64,000 nucleotides of DNA from Anaerolineales bacterium (GCA_020634855.1 JACKAU010000020.1:62001-126000), one strand, 5' to 3'. Shown: positions 52,561 to 61,997, counted from the first letter of the stretch. Notes: a model not told the origin generated them from the sequence alone. Numbers and translations are program-made.

Positions 52561-53565
52561 ATGGAACGTGAAGATATCATTCAAATCGTTAAATCAGCCC
52601 GCCTGGCAGGCGAAGTACCGGATTTAAGTGACCGAGATTTAAGCGGGCAGGATCTCAGCCATATCGATCTGCGCGGCGCGAATTTGAGCGGCGCGAATTT
52701 GAGCGGCGCGAATTTGAGCGGCGCCAATTTGTTGCGAGCCAATTTGAGCGGCGCTGATTTAACCCACATCGATGCGTTCAAAACACGCTGGCAGGGCGCC
52801 AACCTTGATCGCGCCAACCTGGCCGGGGTGTCGATGATCGGTGTAAGAATGGAAGCAGTCAGTTTCAATGAGGCCAACTTAAGTGAGGCGAATTTTTATG
52901 AAACCAGTTTTCGCTGGTCGAAGTTCAGAGGGGCGAATCTTAACGGCGTTAACTTGGCCGAAGCCGTCTTAAGCGAGGCTGATTTAGAAGAGGCCGATCT
53001 AACAAATGCTATTTTGCGCCTGGCAAACCTAACTGGCGTTAATCTCAATAGTGCTAACTTGAAGGGAACCGATCTGAGCCGGGCGGTCTTAGATGGAGCC
53101 ATTTTAACAAATATTACTTTGGCCGAGGTCAAGTTAAAAGGCGTCAGTTTCGATGGGGCTGATTTAAGCAAAAATGACTTTAGCGGCGCTAATTTAGCGC
53201 AGGTCAATTTTAGTGACGCAATTCTAGCCGAGATTAATCTGCAAGGCGCTAATCTCAAAAAGATTATTTTGGTTAGAGCTGATTTAAGCCAGGCTAATCT
53301 GCGGGAAGCCGATTTGGAAGAGGCTGACTTAAGCCAGGCCAATTTAAGCCAGGCTGATCTAACCGAGGCCAAAGTGACCGAAACGCAGTTGGCCGCAGCC
53401 AGGAAGCTGGAAAAAGCGACAATGCCGAATGGAAAACTCTTCAAGCCTTCGGCCGTGCCGCCGCGAAAGGCGGGTAAGAAAGAAAAGCAAAGAGCCACTG
53501 CGTCTGGGCTGGCGGCTTCGCTGTCAAGGATTAAGAAGCGCAAACCAGATGATGATGCTGACTAA
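52561..53565 (+). CDS. Pentapeptide-repeat protein
   Basis: A 334-residue protein made of A(D/N)LxX repeats over residues ~18-285 (for example ANLSGANLSGANLSGANLLR, ADLSQANLREADLEEADLSQ), which fold as a right-handed beta-helix. A basic C-terminal tail (RKAGKKEKQRATASGL, SRIKKRKPD) follows. Some such proteins mimic DNA and protect gyrase; the role here is unknown. Part of the gene has exact DNA repeats (52679-52735). A strong terminator follows. Confidence 0.92.
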   Translation: MEREDIIQIVKSARLAGEVPDLSDRDLSGQDLSHIDLRGANLSGANLSGANLSGANLLRANLSGADLTHIDAFKTRWQGANLDRANLAGVSMIGVRMEAVSFNEANLSEANFYETSFRWSKFRGANLNGVNLAEAVLSEADLEEADLTNAILRLANLTGVNLNSANLKGTDLSRAVLDGAILTNITLAEVKLKGVSFDGADLSKNDFSGANLAQVNFSDAILAEINLQGANLKKIILVRADLSQANLREADLEEADLSQANLSQADLTEAKVTETQLAAARKLEKATMPNGKLFKPSAVPPRKAGKKEKQRATASGLAASLSRIKKRKPDDDAD

Positions 53566-53584
53566 TTAGTAGAATCTGATTGTA

Positions 53585-53622
53585 AAAAAAGAGACAAGAC
53601 TTTAAAGTCTTGTCTCTTTTTT
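53585..53622. terminator. Perfect bidirectional terminator
   Basis: AAAAAAGAGACAAGACTTT is exactly inverted, giving a 19-bp stem with A- and T-runs at the ends. It ends both the pentapeptide gene (rightward) and possibly the leftward secreted-peptide gene. Confidence 0.92.
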
Positions 53623-53689
53623 ATTTGTTTGTCTAACGGGCGCGATCAGTAGAACTGAGTTGTATTATAACCAGCTTAGCTGCTTTATT

Positions 53690-53998
53690 TTAGTAATAGC
53701 GATGATAGACGCGGTTGTTGTAATAGTTTGGGTAGCAATATCGGCTGTAGTAGTTGTTGTAATAGCGGGGGTAATAGGTTCGTCCATAATAGCCGTAGTT
53801 ATTGTTGTAATAGCGGGAGTTATAGTGATTGTAGCCGTAATTTTGATGGCCATAGTTTGAATAGTGATAACCATTGTAGTTATTGTTGTAATGGTTATAG
53901 CCGCCATTAGGCCCGCTGGCCTGGCTCGTTTGGGTCGTGATGGCCAACATCGTAACGGCCAAAACCGCTGCACAAGCAAGGGTAATAAATTTTTTCAT
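53690..53998 (-). CDS. Small secreted Tyr/Asn-rich protein
   Basis: A 102-residue protein with a clear signal peptide (MKKFITLACAAVLAVTMLAI, cleavage near SQA-SG). The mature chain of ~70 residues consists largely of Tyr, Asn, Gly, His and Arg (NNNYNGYHYSNYGHQNYG). AAGGAG lies eight bases before the ATG. The composition resembles low-complexity surface, adhesive or matrix proteins. No family was recognised, and a single Cys is present near the C-terminus. Confidence 0.75.
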   Translation of the reverse strand: MKKFITLACAAVLAVTMLAITTQTSQASGPNGGYNHYNNNYNGYHYSNYGHQNYGYNHYNSRYYNNNYGYYGRTYYPRYYNNYYSRYCYPNYYNNRVYHRYY

Positions 53999-54352
53999 GA
54001 CGTCTCTCCTTATTTCATAAGTTTTAGTTTGTAAGAACTACAGCTTAACACCCGTCAAACCGTCAACACGCCGATAACAAAAAAAGCTCAAACCTTTAGC
54101 CGTTAAGTGCCTTGGTTTGAGCTTTTGTGACAAGTTTCATAACAAACTCCATAGTCTCCCCCAACACTATAACGAGTTGGGGAAATAGAAACAGAACGCG
54201 AAGAATGAATAGTTTTTTTAAAGAACAGTGCTGGTTAAACTTTACCTGACGCCTATTATCATCTCAGATAATTAGGGGAATGTCAATACCTACTTATGTC
54301 CCAATTATAGTCAACTGCGGATGACTCAATAGGAATTGCCATATGCTCTTGT
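53999..54352. other. Intergenic region with one terminator
   Basis: AT-rich space between two leftward genes. It holds the hairpin at 54082-54126. No other gene or repeat was seen; the promoter of the secreted-peptide gene should lie between 54005 and 54080. Confidence 0.4.
54082..54126 (-). terminator. Stem-loop terminator
   Basis: AAAAGCTCAAACC pairs with GGTTTGAGCTTTT around a 19-base loop, with A-runs on the left that read as T-runs leftward. It probably ends the lipoprotein gene transcript. Confidence 0.8.
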
Positions 54353-54901
54353 TTATTCTTTACACAGAATTGCGGTATCAGATTGATTGGTGTGGTATTG
54401 GTACTCAACGCCATCGGCCTCCAGGACAATCAGGTAGCCGGGCGTAATTACCTGGGCGTACATAAAGCCTTCCTGGGGGCAACCCAGGCTGGAGTCAGAC
54501 CATTGTTTGGCCTCAGTTGACACGAGCGATATTTGATCAGGCGGCACATTAAGCTGCTGTGATAGATCGTCAATGGCGGCAGCCAGCGCCTCTTCACTAC
54601 CGGGGATGGGGTTCATAGTCGCAACCAAACTATTTACAGTGTTCTCCTCAGGCGTGGGTACGGGGGAAATGGGAGAGACGGGTTCAATAATTTCAGTCGG
54701 TAAATCGGTGGCCGTTGGTTCCGGTGCCGTCACCGGTTCGGTGGTTGCGGCCGGCTGCTCGATTGAGACGGTCTGAGTTCGAGAATCGCCGACGCTCTTG
54801 TCGATTTCTCCGGCCGGTGCAGGGCCAGAACAGGCGGCTACCACCAGAACCAAACCACACACCATCATTACCGATATTATTTTGCTTTTTAGGTAAACCA
54901 T
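54353..54901 (-). CDS. Lipoprotein, unknown function
   Basis: A 182-residue protein from ATG 54901, with GGAGA eight bases upstream; the open frame extends to 55021 but that part looks non-coding. The signal VMMVCGLVLVVAACSG has a lipobox (VAAC). A Pro/Thr/Glu-rich linker follows, then a small C-terminal domain LNVPPDQISLVSTEAKQWSD with SLGCPQEGFMYAQVITPGY. The domain recurs in secreted proteins of related bacteria, but its function is not known to me. Confidence 0.82.
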   Translation of the reverse strand: MVYLKSKIISVMMVCGLVLVVAACSGPAPAGEIDKSVGDSRTQTVSIEQPAATTEPVTAPEPTATDLPTEIIEPVSPISPVPTPEENTVNSLVATMNPIPGSEEALAAAIDDLSQQLNVPPDQISLVSTEAKQWSDSSLGCPQEGFMYAQVITPGYLIVLEADGVEYQYHTNQSDTAILCKE

Positions 54902-54971
54902 AAAATTATCTCCAACCAGTATGTTATTATTCCTCTCCATACTAAGACGTTGGTTGGAGTAAATAAGTTCC

Positions 54972-55271
54972 CTATGATAACAGGGTGCTTTCGACGGTAT
55001 GAGGAGATACCCCAACGACAATGATCATCTTTTCAGCCGAAGTTAACCCCGCCGCAATCTCTACTTTTTCTCGTTTGACATTGAGTTTTTGAGCGATGAA
55101 GTTGATCAGCATATCATTGGCAATGCCGCCAACCGTATTGGAGGTTAGGCGTATTTTCAAGGCATCGCCGTGTTTGCCGACGACTTCATTTTTAGGCGCT
55201 TTAGGCACCACATGCACCGCAAAGGCAGCCCCTTCTTCAGCTTTAGTGATATTAAACTTGATGTCACGCAT
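54972..55271 (-). CDS. YggU-family (DUF167) protein
   Basis: A 99-residue protein from ATG 55271, with AAGGAG six bases upstream. The core FAVHVVPKAPKNEVVGKHGD...LKIRLTSNTVGGIANDMLIN is the DUF167 pattern. The family is widespread, of unknown function, and commonly next to YggT, ProC and YggS genes, as here. Confidence 0.92.
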   Translation of the reverse strand: MRDIKFNITKAEEGAAFAVHVVPKAPKNEVVGKHGDALKIRLTSNTVGGIANDMLINFIAQKLNVKREKVEIAAGLTSAEKMIIVVGVSPHTVESTLLS

Positions 55272-55290
55272 AGTTTTCTCCTTAATATTC

Positions 55291-55563
55291 TTACCCACCC
55301 AAAAGCCCAATCAGGAATCTTTCAATCAGTCTTAGACCAATAAGGGCCACAATCGGACTTAGATCGATCATCCCGATGGTTGTATACCTGCGTAGTGGTT
55401 CCAAAATGGGGTCAGTGATAGAGTTTAACATTTGAACCACCGGATTATAGGGATCTATTCTAATCCCGGCCATAGGCAGCCACGACAAAATGACTTTAAT
55501 TAGTATGGCCCACCATAATAGCTCGAATATGAGCTGTATTACGATGATTAAAAAATTACCCAT
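55291..55563 (-). CDS. YggT-family membrane protein
   Basis: A 90-residue protein with two membrane helices (LIIVIQLIFELLWWAILIKV, LSPIVALIGLRLIERFLIGL) and the conserved PYNPVVQMLNSITDPILEPLRR between them. The family is linked to ion homeostasis and cell-division loci. It overlaps proC by eight bases. Confidence 0.93.
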   Translation of the reverse strand: MGNFLIIVIQLIFELLWWAILIKVILSWLPMAGIRIDPYNPVVQMLNSITDPILEPLRRYTTIGMIDLSPIVALIGLRLIERFLIGLLGG

Positions 55564-56383
55564 TATCGTCTAATCCTCCCAGATAACGCGATTTCTTGCA
55601 AGCTGCCCAAATGGCTTTGGAAATGATCGCCCGAAAACCACTCTTTTCCAACTGGTATAAGGCTTCGGCGGTGGTGCCGCCCGGCGATGTGACCATATTG
55701 CGTAGTTCGGCGGGGTGGCTATCCATGCTGCGGGCAAATGCCACCGATCCTTCCATTGTCTGGTAAACCAACTGCTGGGCTACCGGTCTGGAGAACCCCA
55801 TGTGAACGCCGGCATCAATCAGAGCTTCCATAAACAGATAAACGTAAGCCGGCCCGCCGCCCGATAGCGCCGTGGCCATATCCAGAAATTTTTCACTGTC
55901 TACAAAGATCTCTTCCCCTAATGCCCCCAAAATGGTCTGAGTCTGCTGCTTCTGCCGGTCACTAACCTGCTCGGTGCAGGTCCAGACCGACATACCTTTG
56001 TTTACCTGGGCCGGCGTATTAGGCATCACCCGAACCAGACGGTCGTGTCGTAATGTTTGGCTGATGGTGTTAATGGTTGAGCCGGCCAAAATGGATAAGA
56101 CCAACGTTTCGGCGGGAATCTCGTTTTTCAATTCTTTGCCAACCGCAGTTAGCGTCTGGGGTTTGACTGCCAGGACGATAATATCGGCCCCTTTGACCGC
56201 TTCAACGTTGCTTTGCGTGGTCTTGATCGAATAGCGTTGTTTTATTTTTTCTAATTGAGCCGCAAAAGGGTCACTGGCGATGATCCGTTGAGGGGCAAGT
56301 AAACCTTGCTCAATTAAACCAGCGATCATCGCCGTGGCCATGGCTCCACTGCCAATAAAAGTAATATTTGTGTTTTCTAACAT
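55556..56383 (-). CDS. proC: Pyrroline-5-carboxylate reductase
   Basis: About 275 residues from ATG 56383; the frame extends further upstream into yggS. It reduces pyrroline-5-carboxylate to proline with NAD(P)H. Visible motifs are ITFIGSGAMATAMIAGLIEQ at the N-terminus, VLAVKPQTL, VRVMPNTPAQVNKGM, ALSGGGPAYVYLFMEALIDA and the signature TSPGGTTAEALYQLEKSGFR. It sits in the common yggS-proC-yggT-yggU arrangement. Confidence 0.95.
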   Translation of the reverse strand: MLENTNITFIGSGAMATAMIAGLIEQGLLAPQRIIASDPFAAQLEKIKQRYSIKTTQSNVEAVKGADIIVLAVKPQTLTAVGKELKNEIPAETLVLSILAGSTINTISQTLRHDRLVRVMPNTPAQVNKGMSVWTCTEQVSDRQKQQTQTILGALGEEIFVDSEKFLDMATALSGGGPAYVYLFMEALIDAGVHMGFSRPVAQQLVYQTMEGSVAFARSMDSHPAELRNMVTSPGGTTAEALYQLEKSGFRAIISKAIWAACKKSRYLGGLDDNG

Positions 56384-56393
56384 GTTCGCTGCA

Positions 56394-57149
56394 TTAGTTG
56401 TAATATCGTTCTCCAAAAATAGCGCGACCGACTCGGATAATGGTTGCCCCTTCTTCGATGCCGACTTCAAAATCGTTCGTCATGCCCATCGATAGGTGCG
56501 GCCAGGTCAGAGGAGGCACCGCCTCTCGGAGTTTCGCTCTTAAAGCCGCCAAACGCCTAAAAAAAGGGCGGGAGGCTTCTGCTTCCTCTGAATACGGCGC
56601 CATTGTCATCAAGCCGGCAATGGTTATATTTTCAAGAGCCGCAATCTGCTCTACGATGGTCAAAAAATCGGCCAGTTGACGCCGAGCCGTTGACCATTGA
56701 TGCAGGGCAAAGCCTGACTTGGCTGCCTCACCGGAAACGTTGCATTGTAAAAGGACATTGACCTTGGGGGCGTCCTGACTGTGAACCAGGCGATCAAGAC
56801 GTTGCGCCAGTTTTAAACTGTCCACTGAGTGAATTAAGGCCGGTTGATTTTCTAAAATTAAGCCGGCCTGCCGACTCTGCACGTGACCGATAAAGTGCCA
56901 GTAAACCGGATCGGCCTGCGTTAGATTGGCCTGCCACTCTGAAAAACCGGTTCGTTTTTCCTGAAATTCATCGCTTCGGTTTTCGCCAAAGTGACGGAGA
57001 CCGGCCTGGTAAGCTTCAATAATCACGTCCAGCGGATGAGTTTTAGTGACCGCCACCAAGGTCACATCAGCCACATTCCGTCCGGCTCGGTCTGCTGCCT
57101 CGGCCATCCGCCTCTGGACGGACTGAAGAGAGGAGACTAACTCACTCAC
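56394..57149 (-). CDS. yggS: YggS/PROSC-family PLP homeostasis protein
   Basis: A 251-residue PLP-binding protein with an alanine-racemase-like barrel. The PLP Lys is in LVAVTKTHP, and HFGENRSDEFQEK, WHFIGHVQSRQAG, LQCNVSGEAAKSGF and GLMTMAPY are conserved, with LSMGMTNDFEVGIEEGATIIRVGRAIFG at the end. It buffers PLP rather than acting as an enzyme. Its start overlaps the yfiH stop as ATGA. Confidence 0.95.
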   Translation of the reverse strand: MSELVSSLQSVQRRMAEAADRAGRNVADVTLVAVTKTHPLDVIIEAYQAGLRHFGENRSDEFQEKRTGFSEWQANLTQADPVYWHFIGHVQSRQAGLILENQPALIHSVDSLKLAQRLDRLVHSQDAPKVNVLLQCNVSGEAAKSGFALHQWSTARRQLADFLTIVEQIAALENITIAGLMTMAPYSEEAEASRPFFRRLAALRAKLREAVPPLTWPHLSMGMTNDFEVGIEEGATIIRVGRAIFGERYYN

Positions 57150-58030
57150 TCGTTTTTTTCCTCTAGGCCGATGATAACGCCAAAACGGCCGGTTCGTCCC
57201 TTTTCCGCTCGATGCGAGAAAAAGTCATCAGTATGGCAAGCGGTACACAATTCAGATCCGATAATCTGCCTTACCCCGGCTTTGATCAACTGCTGCCGGT
57301 TGGCCTCCCACAAGTCAAAATGAGCGCGCTGCTCTGGCCCGTTAGGGTAAGTAAACAACCGCTCCGCCTTGTCAAAAGTTTGTGAGGCCGCCGTCATCAC
57401 CTCCGGCCCCACTTCATAGCAGCAAGGCCCAATGGCCGGGCCAATGACCGCGATGATATTTTCCGCCTCACAACCCAGCCGATCGATCATCGCCTCGACC
57501 GTAGCGCCGGCGGCGTTTTGCATGGTGCCGCGCCAGCCGGCATGGGCCAGACCAACGGCGTTACGGGTTGGATCGAAAAAGAGCAGCGGAGTACAATCGC
57601 CAAATCGCATAAAAAGGTAAACCCCCGGCTCGGCTGTAATCAGGGCATCGGCCTGACCGATCACCGGCCGTCGATTAGAAGCGTCGATTGTTAAAACATC
57701 GGCACCATGGATTAAATGACTTGAAACAGTTTTTTCAGGGGGGACGCTAACAGCGTGACAGGCATCGGAAAAATTTTTTTGGACTGTCTGGGGATTATCG
57801 CCGACAGAGACGCTTAAATTGAGCGACCTGAACGGAGACGGGCTAACCCCACCCCGGCGTGTGAAAATAGCGTGTTTCAGGCCCGGAAAGGTGTCAAATG
57901 CTCGAACACGGTAGACCCATATCGTTTGGATTTTGGCAGGATAAACAGTGTCAAGGTTTTCCGGATAATTATCTTGAATTCGGATCATGGTCGGTGAGGG
58001 ATGCCCATGCACTGATGTTTCTTGCTTCAT
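57146..58030 (-). CDS. yfiH: YfiH/laccase-domain multicopper-like protein
   Basis: About 294 residues if started at ATG 58030. A further ATG at 57988 is possible, and the frame is open to 58201, but the extension looks non-coding. The family conserves SHLIHGADV (His), FGDCTPLLFFDP (Cys), and LAHAGWRGTMQNAAGATVE (His), all present, followed by GPAIGPCCYEVGPEV. Members hydrolyse or phosphorolyse purine nucleosides and affect peptidoglycan fidelity. It is coupled to yggS. Confidence 0.9.
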   Translation of the reverse strand: MKQETSVHGHPSPTMIRIQDNYPENLDTVYPAKIQTIWVYRVRAFDTFPGLKHAIFTRRGGVSPSPFRSLNLSVSVGDNPQTVQKNFSDACHAVSVPPEKTVSSHLIHGADVLTIDASNRRPVIGQADALITAEPGVYLFMRFGDCTPLLFFDPTRNAVGLAHAGWRGTMQNAAGATVEAMIDRLGCEAENIIAVIGPAIGPCCYEVGPEVMTAASQTFDKAERLFTYPNGPEQRAHFDLWEANRQQLIKAGVRQIIGSELCTACHTDDFFSHRAEKGRTGRFGVIIGLEEKNE

Positions 58031-58256
58031 TATACCAAACATAACAAAAATGACAATATATCCGTCCCGTTTACCCATTCGGCGGACAAGTACCATAATA
58101 CTTGACAGCGAAACGATTGGCAAAATAAACCGTCCCGGCGTATTTAAGGTTCTCTTGTCGCAATGTTCCAGGTATGCTAGAATAGAAGTACCGAATTTCA
58201 AATGAAGCAGACTTGATTTGTCTAGCGCTTAAAGGTAGTTTTTTGGGGAGGCTTTT

Positions 58257-58775
58257 GTGGCAGATTCAGTTGACCTTACCATGCTGCGTCGAGGCATTAA
58301 TATCTGGAATCAATGGCGTGAGCAACATCCCATTACCAAGCCGAACCTGGCTCACGCCAATCTGTATGGTGCAAATCTTAGCAAGATAAACTTCGATGGG
58401 GTTAATCTGTGCGAGGCCGATCTCAGGAAGGCCAAGCTCATCGAAGCGCATTTAATGGGAGCGCAATTGACTGAGGCCAGATTGGCTGAAACCAATCTGA
58501 CCGATGCCAATTTAACTGCGGTCGATTTGTCGGCGGTGGATTTGAGTTACGCCTGTCTCCACCACGTTGACCTGACCTTTGCCGATTTATCTCAGGCTAA
58601 TCTAAGCTATGCCGATCTGAGTCAGGCCGATCTGTTTGGGACGAAATTGGTAAATGCCAACTTGGCCGGCGCTGATTTGACAGAGACCAACCTGGTGAAA
58701 GCCAGATATAACCGCCAAACCATTTGGCCTGACAACTTCGACCCGGAAGCAGCCGGAGCCATGTTGGTCGATTAA
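58257..58775 (+). CDS. Pentapeptide-repeat protein
   Basis: A 172-residue protein starting with GTG 58257, with GGGAGG five bases upstream. Residues ~28-150 are A(D/N)LxX repeats (ANLYGANLSKINFDGVNLCE, ADLSQANLSYADLSQADLFG). The C-terminal YNRQTIWPDNFDPEAAGA is often seen at the end of such proteins. It is convergent with leuB, and the two stops overlap by four bases. Confidence 0.92.
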   Translation: MADSVDLTMLRRGINIWNQWREQHPITKPNLAHANLYGANLSKINFDGVNLCEADLRKAKLIEAHLMGAQLTEARLAETNLTDANLTAVDLSAVDLSYACLHHVDLTFADLSQANLSYADLSQADLFGTKLVNANLAGADLTETNLVKARYNRQTIWPDNFDPEAAGAMLVD

Positions 58776-59854
58776 CTTCCGGTTTTTATAAAGTTAACCA
58801 CCAGATCGCCCATTTGGGTGGTGCTGACCGTCTCTTCACCGGGAACAGCCAAATCTGCCGTGCGGTAGCCTTCGGCTAAAATCGTCTCAACGGCTTGCTC
58901 AACCACATCCGCCTCTTTAGTCAGGCCAAAGGTGATCCGCAGCATCATGGCCGTACTCAAAATTGTAGCCAGCGGATTGGCGATGCCCTGGCCGGCAATA
59001 TCGGGCGCCGAGCCGTGGATTGGCTCGTACAGGCCAAATTTGCCTTCAGCCAGAGACGCCGAAGGCAGCATGCCCATCGAACCGGCCAGCATGCTGGCTT
59101 CGTCGCTGAGGATATCGCCAAACATGTTACCGGTCGCGATGACATCGAAATCAGCGGGCCGGCGAATCAGGTACATCGAGCAGGCATCGACTAAAATATC
59201 TTCACATTCCACATCCGGATATTCCGCCGCTACTTCATGCGTCACTTCTCGCCAGAGTCGGCTAGAGGCCAGTACATTGGCTTTATCCACTGAAGTCACC
59301 TTTTTACGCCGCTGTCGGGCCAGATCAAACGAGACTCGCATCAGCCGGCCGATTTCCGCCTCGGTGTAATACATCGTATCCACCGCTGCTCGCCCCTGAT
59401 CATTATCGCGGCGACCCTGCGGCTGGCCAAAGTAGATGCCGCCGGTTAACTCGCGCACAATCACCATATCGACTTGCTCAACCACCTCCTTTTTGAGCGT
59501 CGAGGCATCGACCAAAGCCGGGTAAATCTTTACCGGCCGGATATTGGCAAACAACCCCAACTCTTTGCGGAGTTTGAGCAAGCCCTGCTCCGGACGCACG
59601 CTAGCTTTCGGATCGCTCCATTTGGGGCCGCCGACCGCCCCCAGCAATACGGCGTCGCCCTGGCGGCAAGCCTCCAGCGACTCGTCGGGCAGCGGATTGC
59701 CGGTCTCGTCGATGGCGATCCCGCCGGCCAATGCCGAAGTGAATTCAAACTCGTGGCTATATTTTTCCCCAATGGCATTGAGAATTTTGACTCCCTCGGC
59801 GACAACTTCGGGACCGATGCCATCGCCGGGGAGGAGGGTGATTTTTGCGTACAT
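58772..59854 (-). CDS. leuB: 3-isopropylmalate dehydrogenase
   Basis: A 360-residue enzyme of leucine synthesis that oxidises and decarboxylates 3-isopropylmalate with NAD. The sequence has LLPGDGIGPEVVAEGVKILN, VRELTGGIYFGQPQGR, DKANVLASSRLWREV, and the signature NMFGDILSDEASMLAGSMGM followed by LPSASLAEG and EPIHGSAPDIAGQGIANP. cimA lies two genes away on the same strand, consistent with shared use of LeuB by the citramalate route to isoleucine. Confidence 0.97.
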   Translation of the reverse strand: MYAKITLLPGDGIGPEVVAEGVKILNAIGEKYSHEFEFTSALAGGIAIDETGNPLPDESLEACRQGDAVLLGAVGGPKWSDPKASVRPEQGLLKLRKELGLFANIRPVKIYPALVDASTLKKEVVEQVDMVIVRELTGGIYFGQPQGRRDNDQGRAAVDTMYYTEAEIGRLMRVSFDLARQRRKKVTSVDKANVLASSRLWREVTHEVAAEYPDVECEDILVDACSMYLIRRPADFDVIATGNMFGDILSDEASMLAGSMGMLPSASLAEGKFGLYEPIHGSAPDIAGQGIANPLATILSTAMMLRITFGLTKEADVVEQAVETILAEGYRTADLAVPGEETVSTTQMGDLVVNFIKTGS

Positions 59855-59880
59855 AGTTAATCCTCTCTAAAACTTATTGT

Positions 59881-61527
59881 CTATTGTAATTGTAAAACGT
59901 TAAAACTATCGATAACATTGTTGACTCTTTTAGCCAAACTTGAGTCTGGGTTTGCCTCAGCGATTTCCAAGAGAAGCGCTTTAGTTTGCGTTACACATTC
60001 CTTTAAACGGCAAGGCGTAGCGTTATGGACAACGAGTAGATCGTAAAAAGTATAATAATCTTGATGACCAGGCCATTCTGTTGGAATATTGGGTGAGGCA
60101 GAAGCATTATGCAACACATACCATCGGCCTGCAAGGCGATCTGGTAAAGGGCTAATCAGAAATTCTTCAGCAAACGTTCTCTCATCGATGAAGGTTAAAT
60201 CTTGTCGCTCTTGCTCAATATAAAATTTTAGATGTTGCCGGGGAAGGCCAATGACGATCACCGTTTCGCCTGTATCGGCACCCGCGATAATTACGTTGGT
60301 TGTCTCTTGCAACATCCCCAGCGGCCAACGCTGCTTGATTTGAACGTTTTGTTGAATTTGAAAAAAATTAACCAAGCTAAAAATAAGCGCCAGACATCCT
60401 CCCAAGGCCGTTAGGGCAGGTCTATTTTTTATGAAAACTGGCCGATTGGCGATCACGACTATGCCATAGGCGGCTAAAAGCAAATACGCCGGCAGCCCCC
60501 AAATTGTATATCGAGGATGGTAAAACTGCGAAATAAACCACAGCCCAATGGTTGAAATTATAATCGACAAGAAAAACCATATAGTGAGCAACCCCTCGGC
60601 GTTTCGATTTTTTAAACATAGTGAGACCATACCAATCAGCGCAGTCGATCCTAAAACGAATAAGACCAGCCTCGATTCGGCTGAAAATGCTTTGATAGCG
60701 TTGATGAACCCCCCCCAAATATCGAGCGAATATGAGGGGCGCCCAATATCGCAGCCAGCGCATTGACGCTGTGTAAAGTCCTCCAGCCAAGGTAATCGAA
60801 AGAGGGCTACTGCCAATACCGCCAAACAGAAATAACCCATATTGGTAAGGAACATGACGAGGCGAAAATTTTGGGAGCGTACAGCCATCGCTAAAAATAA
60901 TAGTAGGAAAAGTCCTTGAACGGCAACAGCAAAAATCATCAAATGATTTGTAGAAACAGCAGCCCAAGTGGCCAGGGCATATAGTCCCCAATATTTTAGC
61001 TCTTTGACTGTAACCGCTTTGTATAAAAATAGAAAAGAAGCTGTGCTGAAAAAAATAAATTGACTATAGCTTCGGCCTTCTTGCGAGTAGAGGATGTGAA
61101 AACTGGACAGACAGAGTAGAAAGGCCGCGATCAAACCCGGCCAAATTCCGAGTAACTCTCGCCCCGTTCTATATATTAGGGCAACGCTTAAGATACCAAA
61201 AATCGCCGCTGGAAGTCGAACAAAAAAGTTAGCGCTACCTAGTAACAGCGACAATGAAAACGGAATATCTGACAACGTCGGATCAACACTTAAATAGTCG
61301 CCAAGGGTTTCGGTGGGCTTTATAATTTGGTCGAAAATTGGACGCTGGGCTGCAATGGTATAAGAAACTTCGTCTAGCCAAAGGCCTGGCGTGTCTAACC
61401 CGGAATAGCGTAGGTATGTTGCCAGCCCAAGAATGACCATCAGGATTGGATAGATTTGCCGAAACTGTGGCTGCCGCCTCGTTTTTGCGGTTCGGGGCAA
61501 TGAACCGAGGTTATCTTGAGCGCTCAT
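59881..61527 (-). CDS. Membrane glycosyltransferase, family 39-like
   Basis: A 548-residue protein with about eleven hydrophobic segments. The N-terminal loop LRYSGLDTPGLWLDEVSYT carries the Asp-Glu pair of the GT39/ArnT/PMT fold, and FHILYSQEGRSYSQFIFFST resembles the second conserved loop. It would move a sugar from a lipid carrier to a protein or glycolipid outside the membrane. Its start overlaps the deacylase gene. Confidence 0.88.
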   Translation of the reverse strand: MSAQDNLGSLPRTAKTRRQPQFRQIYPILMVILGLATYLRYSGLDTPGLWLDEVSYTIAAQRPIFDQIIKPTETLGDYLSVDPTLSDIPFSLSLLLGSANFFVRLPAAIFGILSVALIYRTGRELLGIWPGLIAAFLLCLSSFHILYSQEGRSYSQFIFFSTASFLFLYKAVTVKELKYWGLYALATWAAVSTNHLMIFAVAVQGLFLLLFLAMAVRSQNFRLVMFLTNMGYFCLAVLAVALFRLPWLEDFTQRQCAGCDIGRPSYSLDIWGGFINAIKAFSAESRLVLFVLGSTALIGMVSLCLKNRNAEGLLTIWFFLSIIISTIGLWFISQFYHPRYTIWGLPAYLLLAAYGIVVIANRPVFIKNRPALTALGGCLALIFSLVNFFQIQQNVQIKQRWPLGMLQETTNVIIAGADTGETVIVIGLPRQHLKFYIEQERQDLTFIDERTFAEEFLISPLPDRLAGRWYVLHNASASPNIPTEWPGHQDYYTFYDLLVVHNATPCRLKECVTQTKALLLEIAEANPDSSLAKRVNNVIDSFNVLQLQ

Positions 61528-61996
61528 CTTTTAAGGACGCTATCGTTCCTTGAGTGGTCTGGACAAGGTTGGCCAGGGTAATCGCAAAGACCGCATTGGG
61601 CGTGCCGGCTGCGGCCCAAATGATCTCAAACCGGGCGAAATCTTCATCGATGTAAGTGGGCAGTTGGCGCGCATGCCCAAACGGCGGTACGCCGCCAATA
61701 GCGAAGCCGGTGGCTTCGCGAGTGATATCGGCATTACCCCGTTTAACTTTTTTACGGCCAACACTGCACAGCGCCGCCAACTTTTTTTCGTCCAGTTGGT
61801 TCGCCCCACTAACAAGGGCCATCACCGGCTGCTCATCGACCACAAACAGCAGCGACTTGACTATCTGCCCGACGCTACAGCCAATGGCGTCGGCCGCCTC
61901 TTGCGCCGTGCGGGTGCTGGCTTCAAACTCTTTAATCTCGATGGTTAATCCCAATTGTTGAGCGGCGTTAGCCACTTTTTGAGCGGTTGAATGCAT
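61511..61996 (-). CDS. YbaK/EbsC aminoacyl-tRNA deacylase-like protein
   Basis: About 161 residues, starting at ATG 61996 or the Met two codons earlier. IGCSVGQIVKSLLFVVDEQP has the conserved Lys, and TGFAIGGVPPFGHARQLPTYIDEDF is the GxxPPFG loop of the YbaK/ProX fold. The protein would hydrolyse mischarged tRNA (Cys-tRNA-Pro or Ala-tRNA-Pro type). It overlaps the glycosyltransferase gene by 17 bases. Confidence 0.92.
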   Translation of the reverse strand: MHSTAQKVANAAQQLGLTIEIKEFEASTRTAQEAADAIGCSVGQIVKSLLFVVDEQPVMALVSGANQLDEKKLAALCSVGRKKVKRGNADITREATGFAIGGVPPFGHARQLPTYIDEDFARFEIIWAAAGTPNAVFAITLANLVQTTQGTIASLKDERSR

Positions 61997-61997
61997 A

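Noticed and set aside
57989..58201. N-terminal extension of yfiH
   Set aside because: The extra ~70 codons lack similarity to the family and overlap the likely promoter of the divergent pentapeptide gene.
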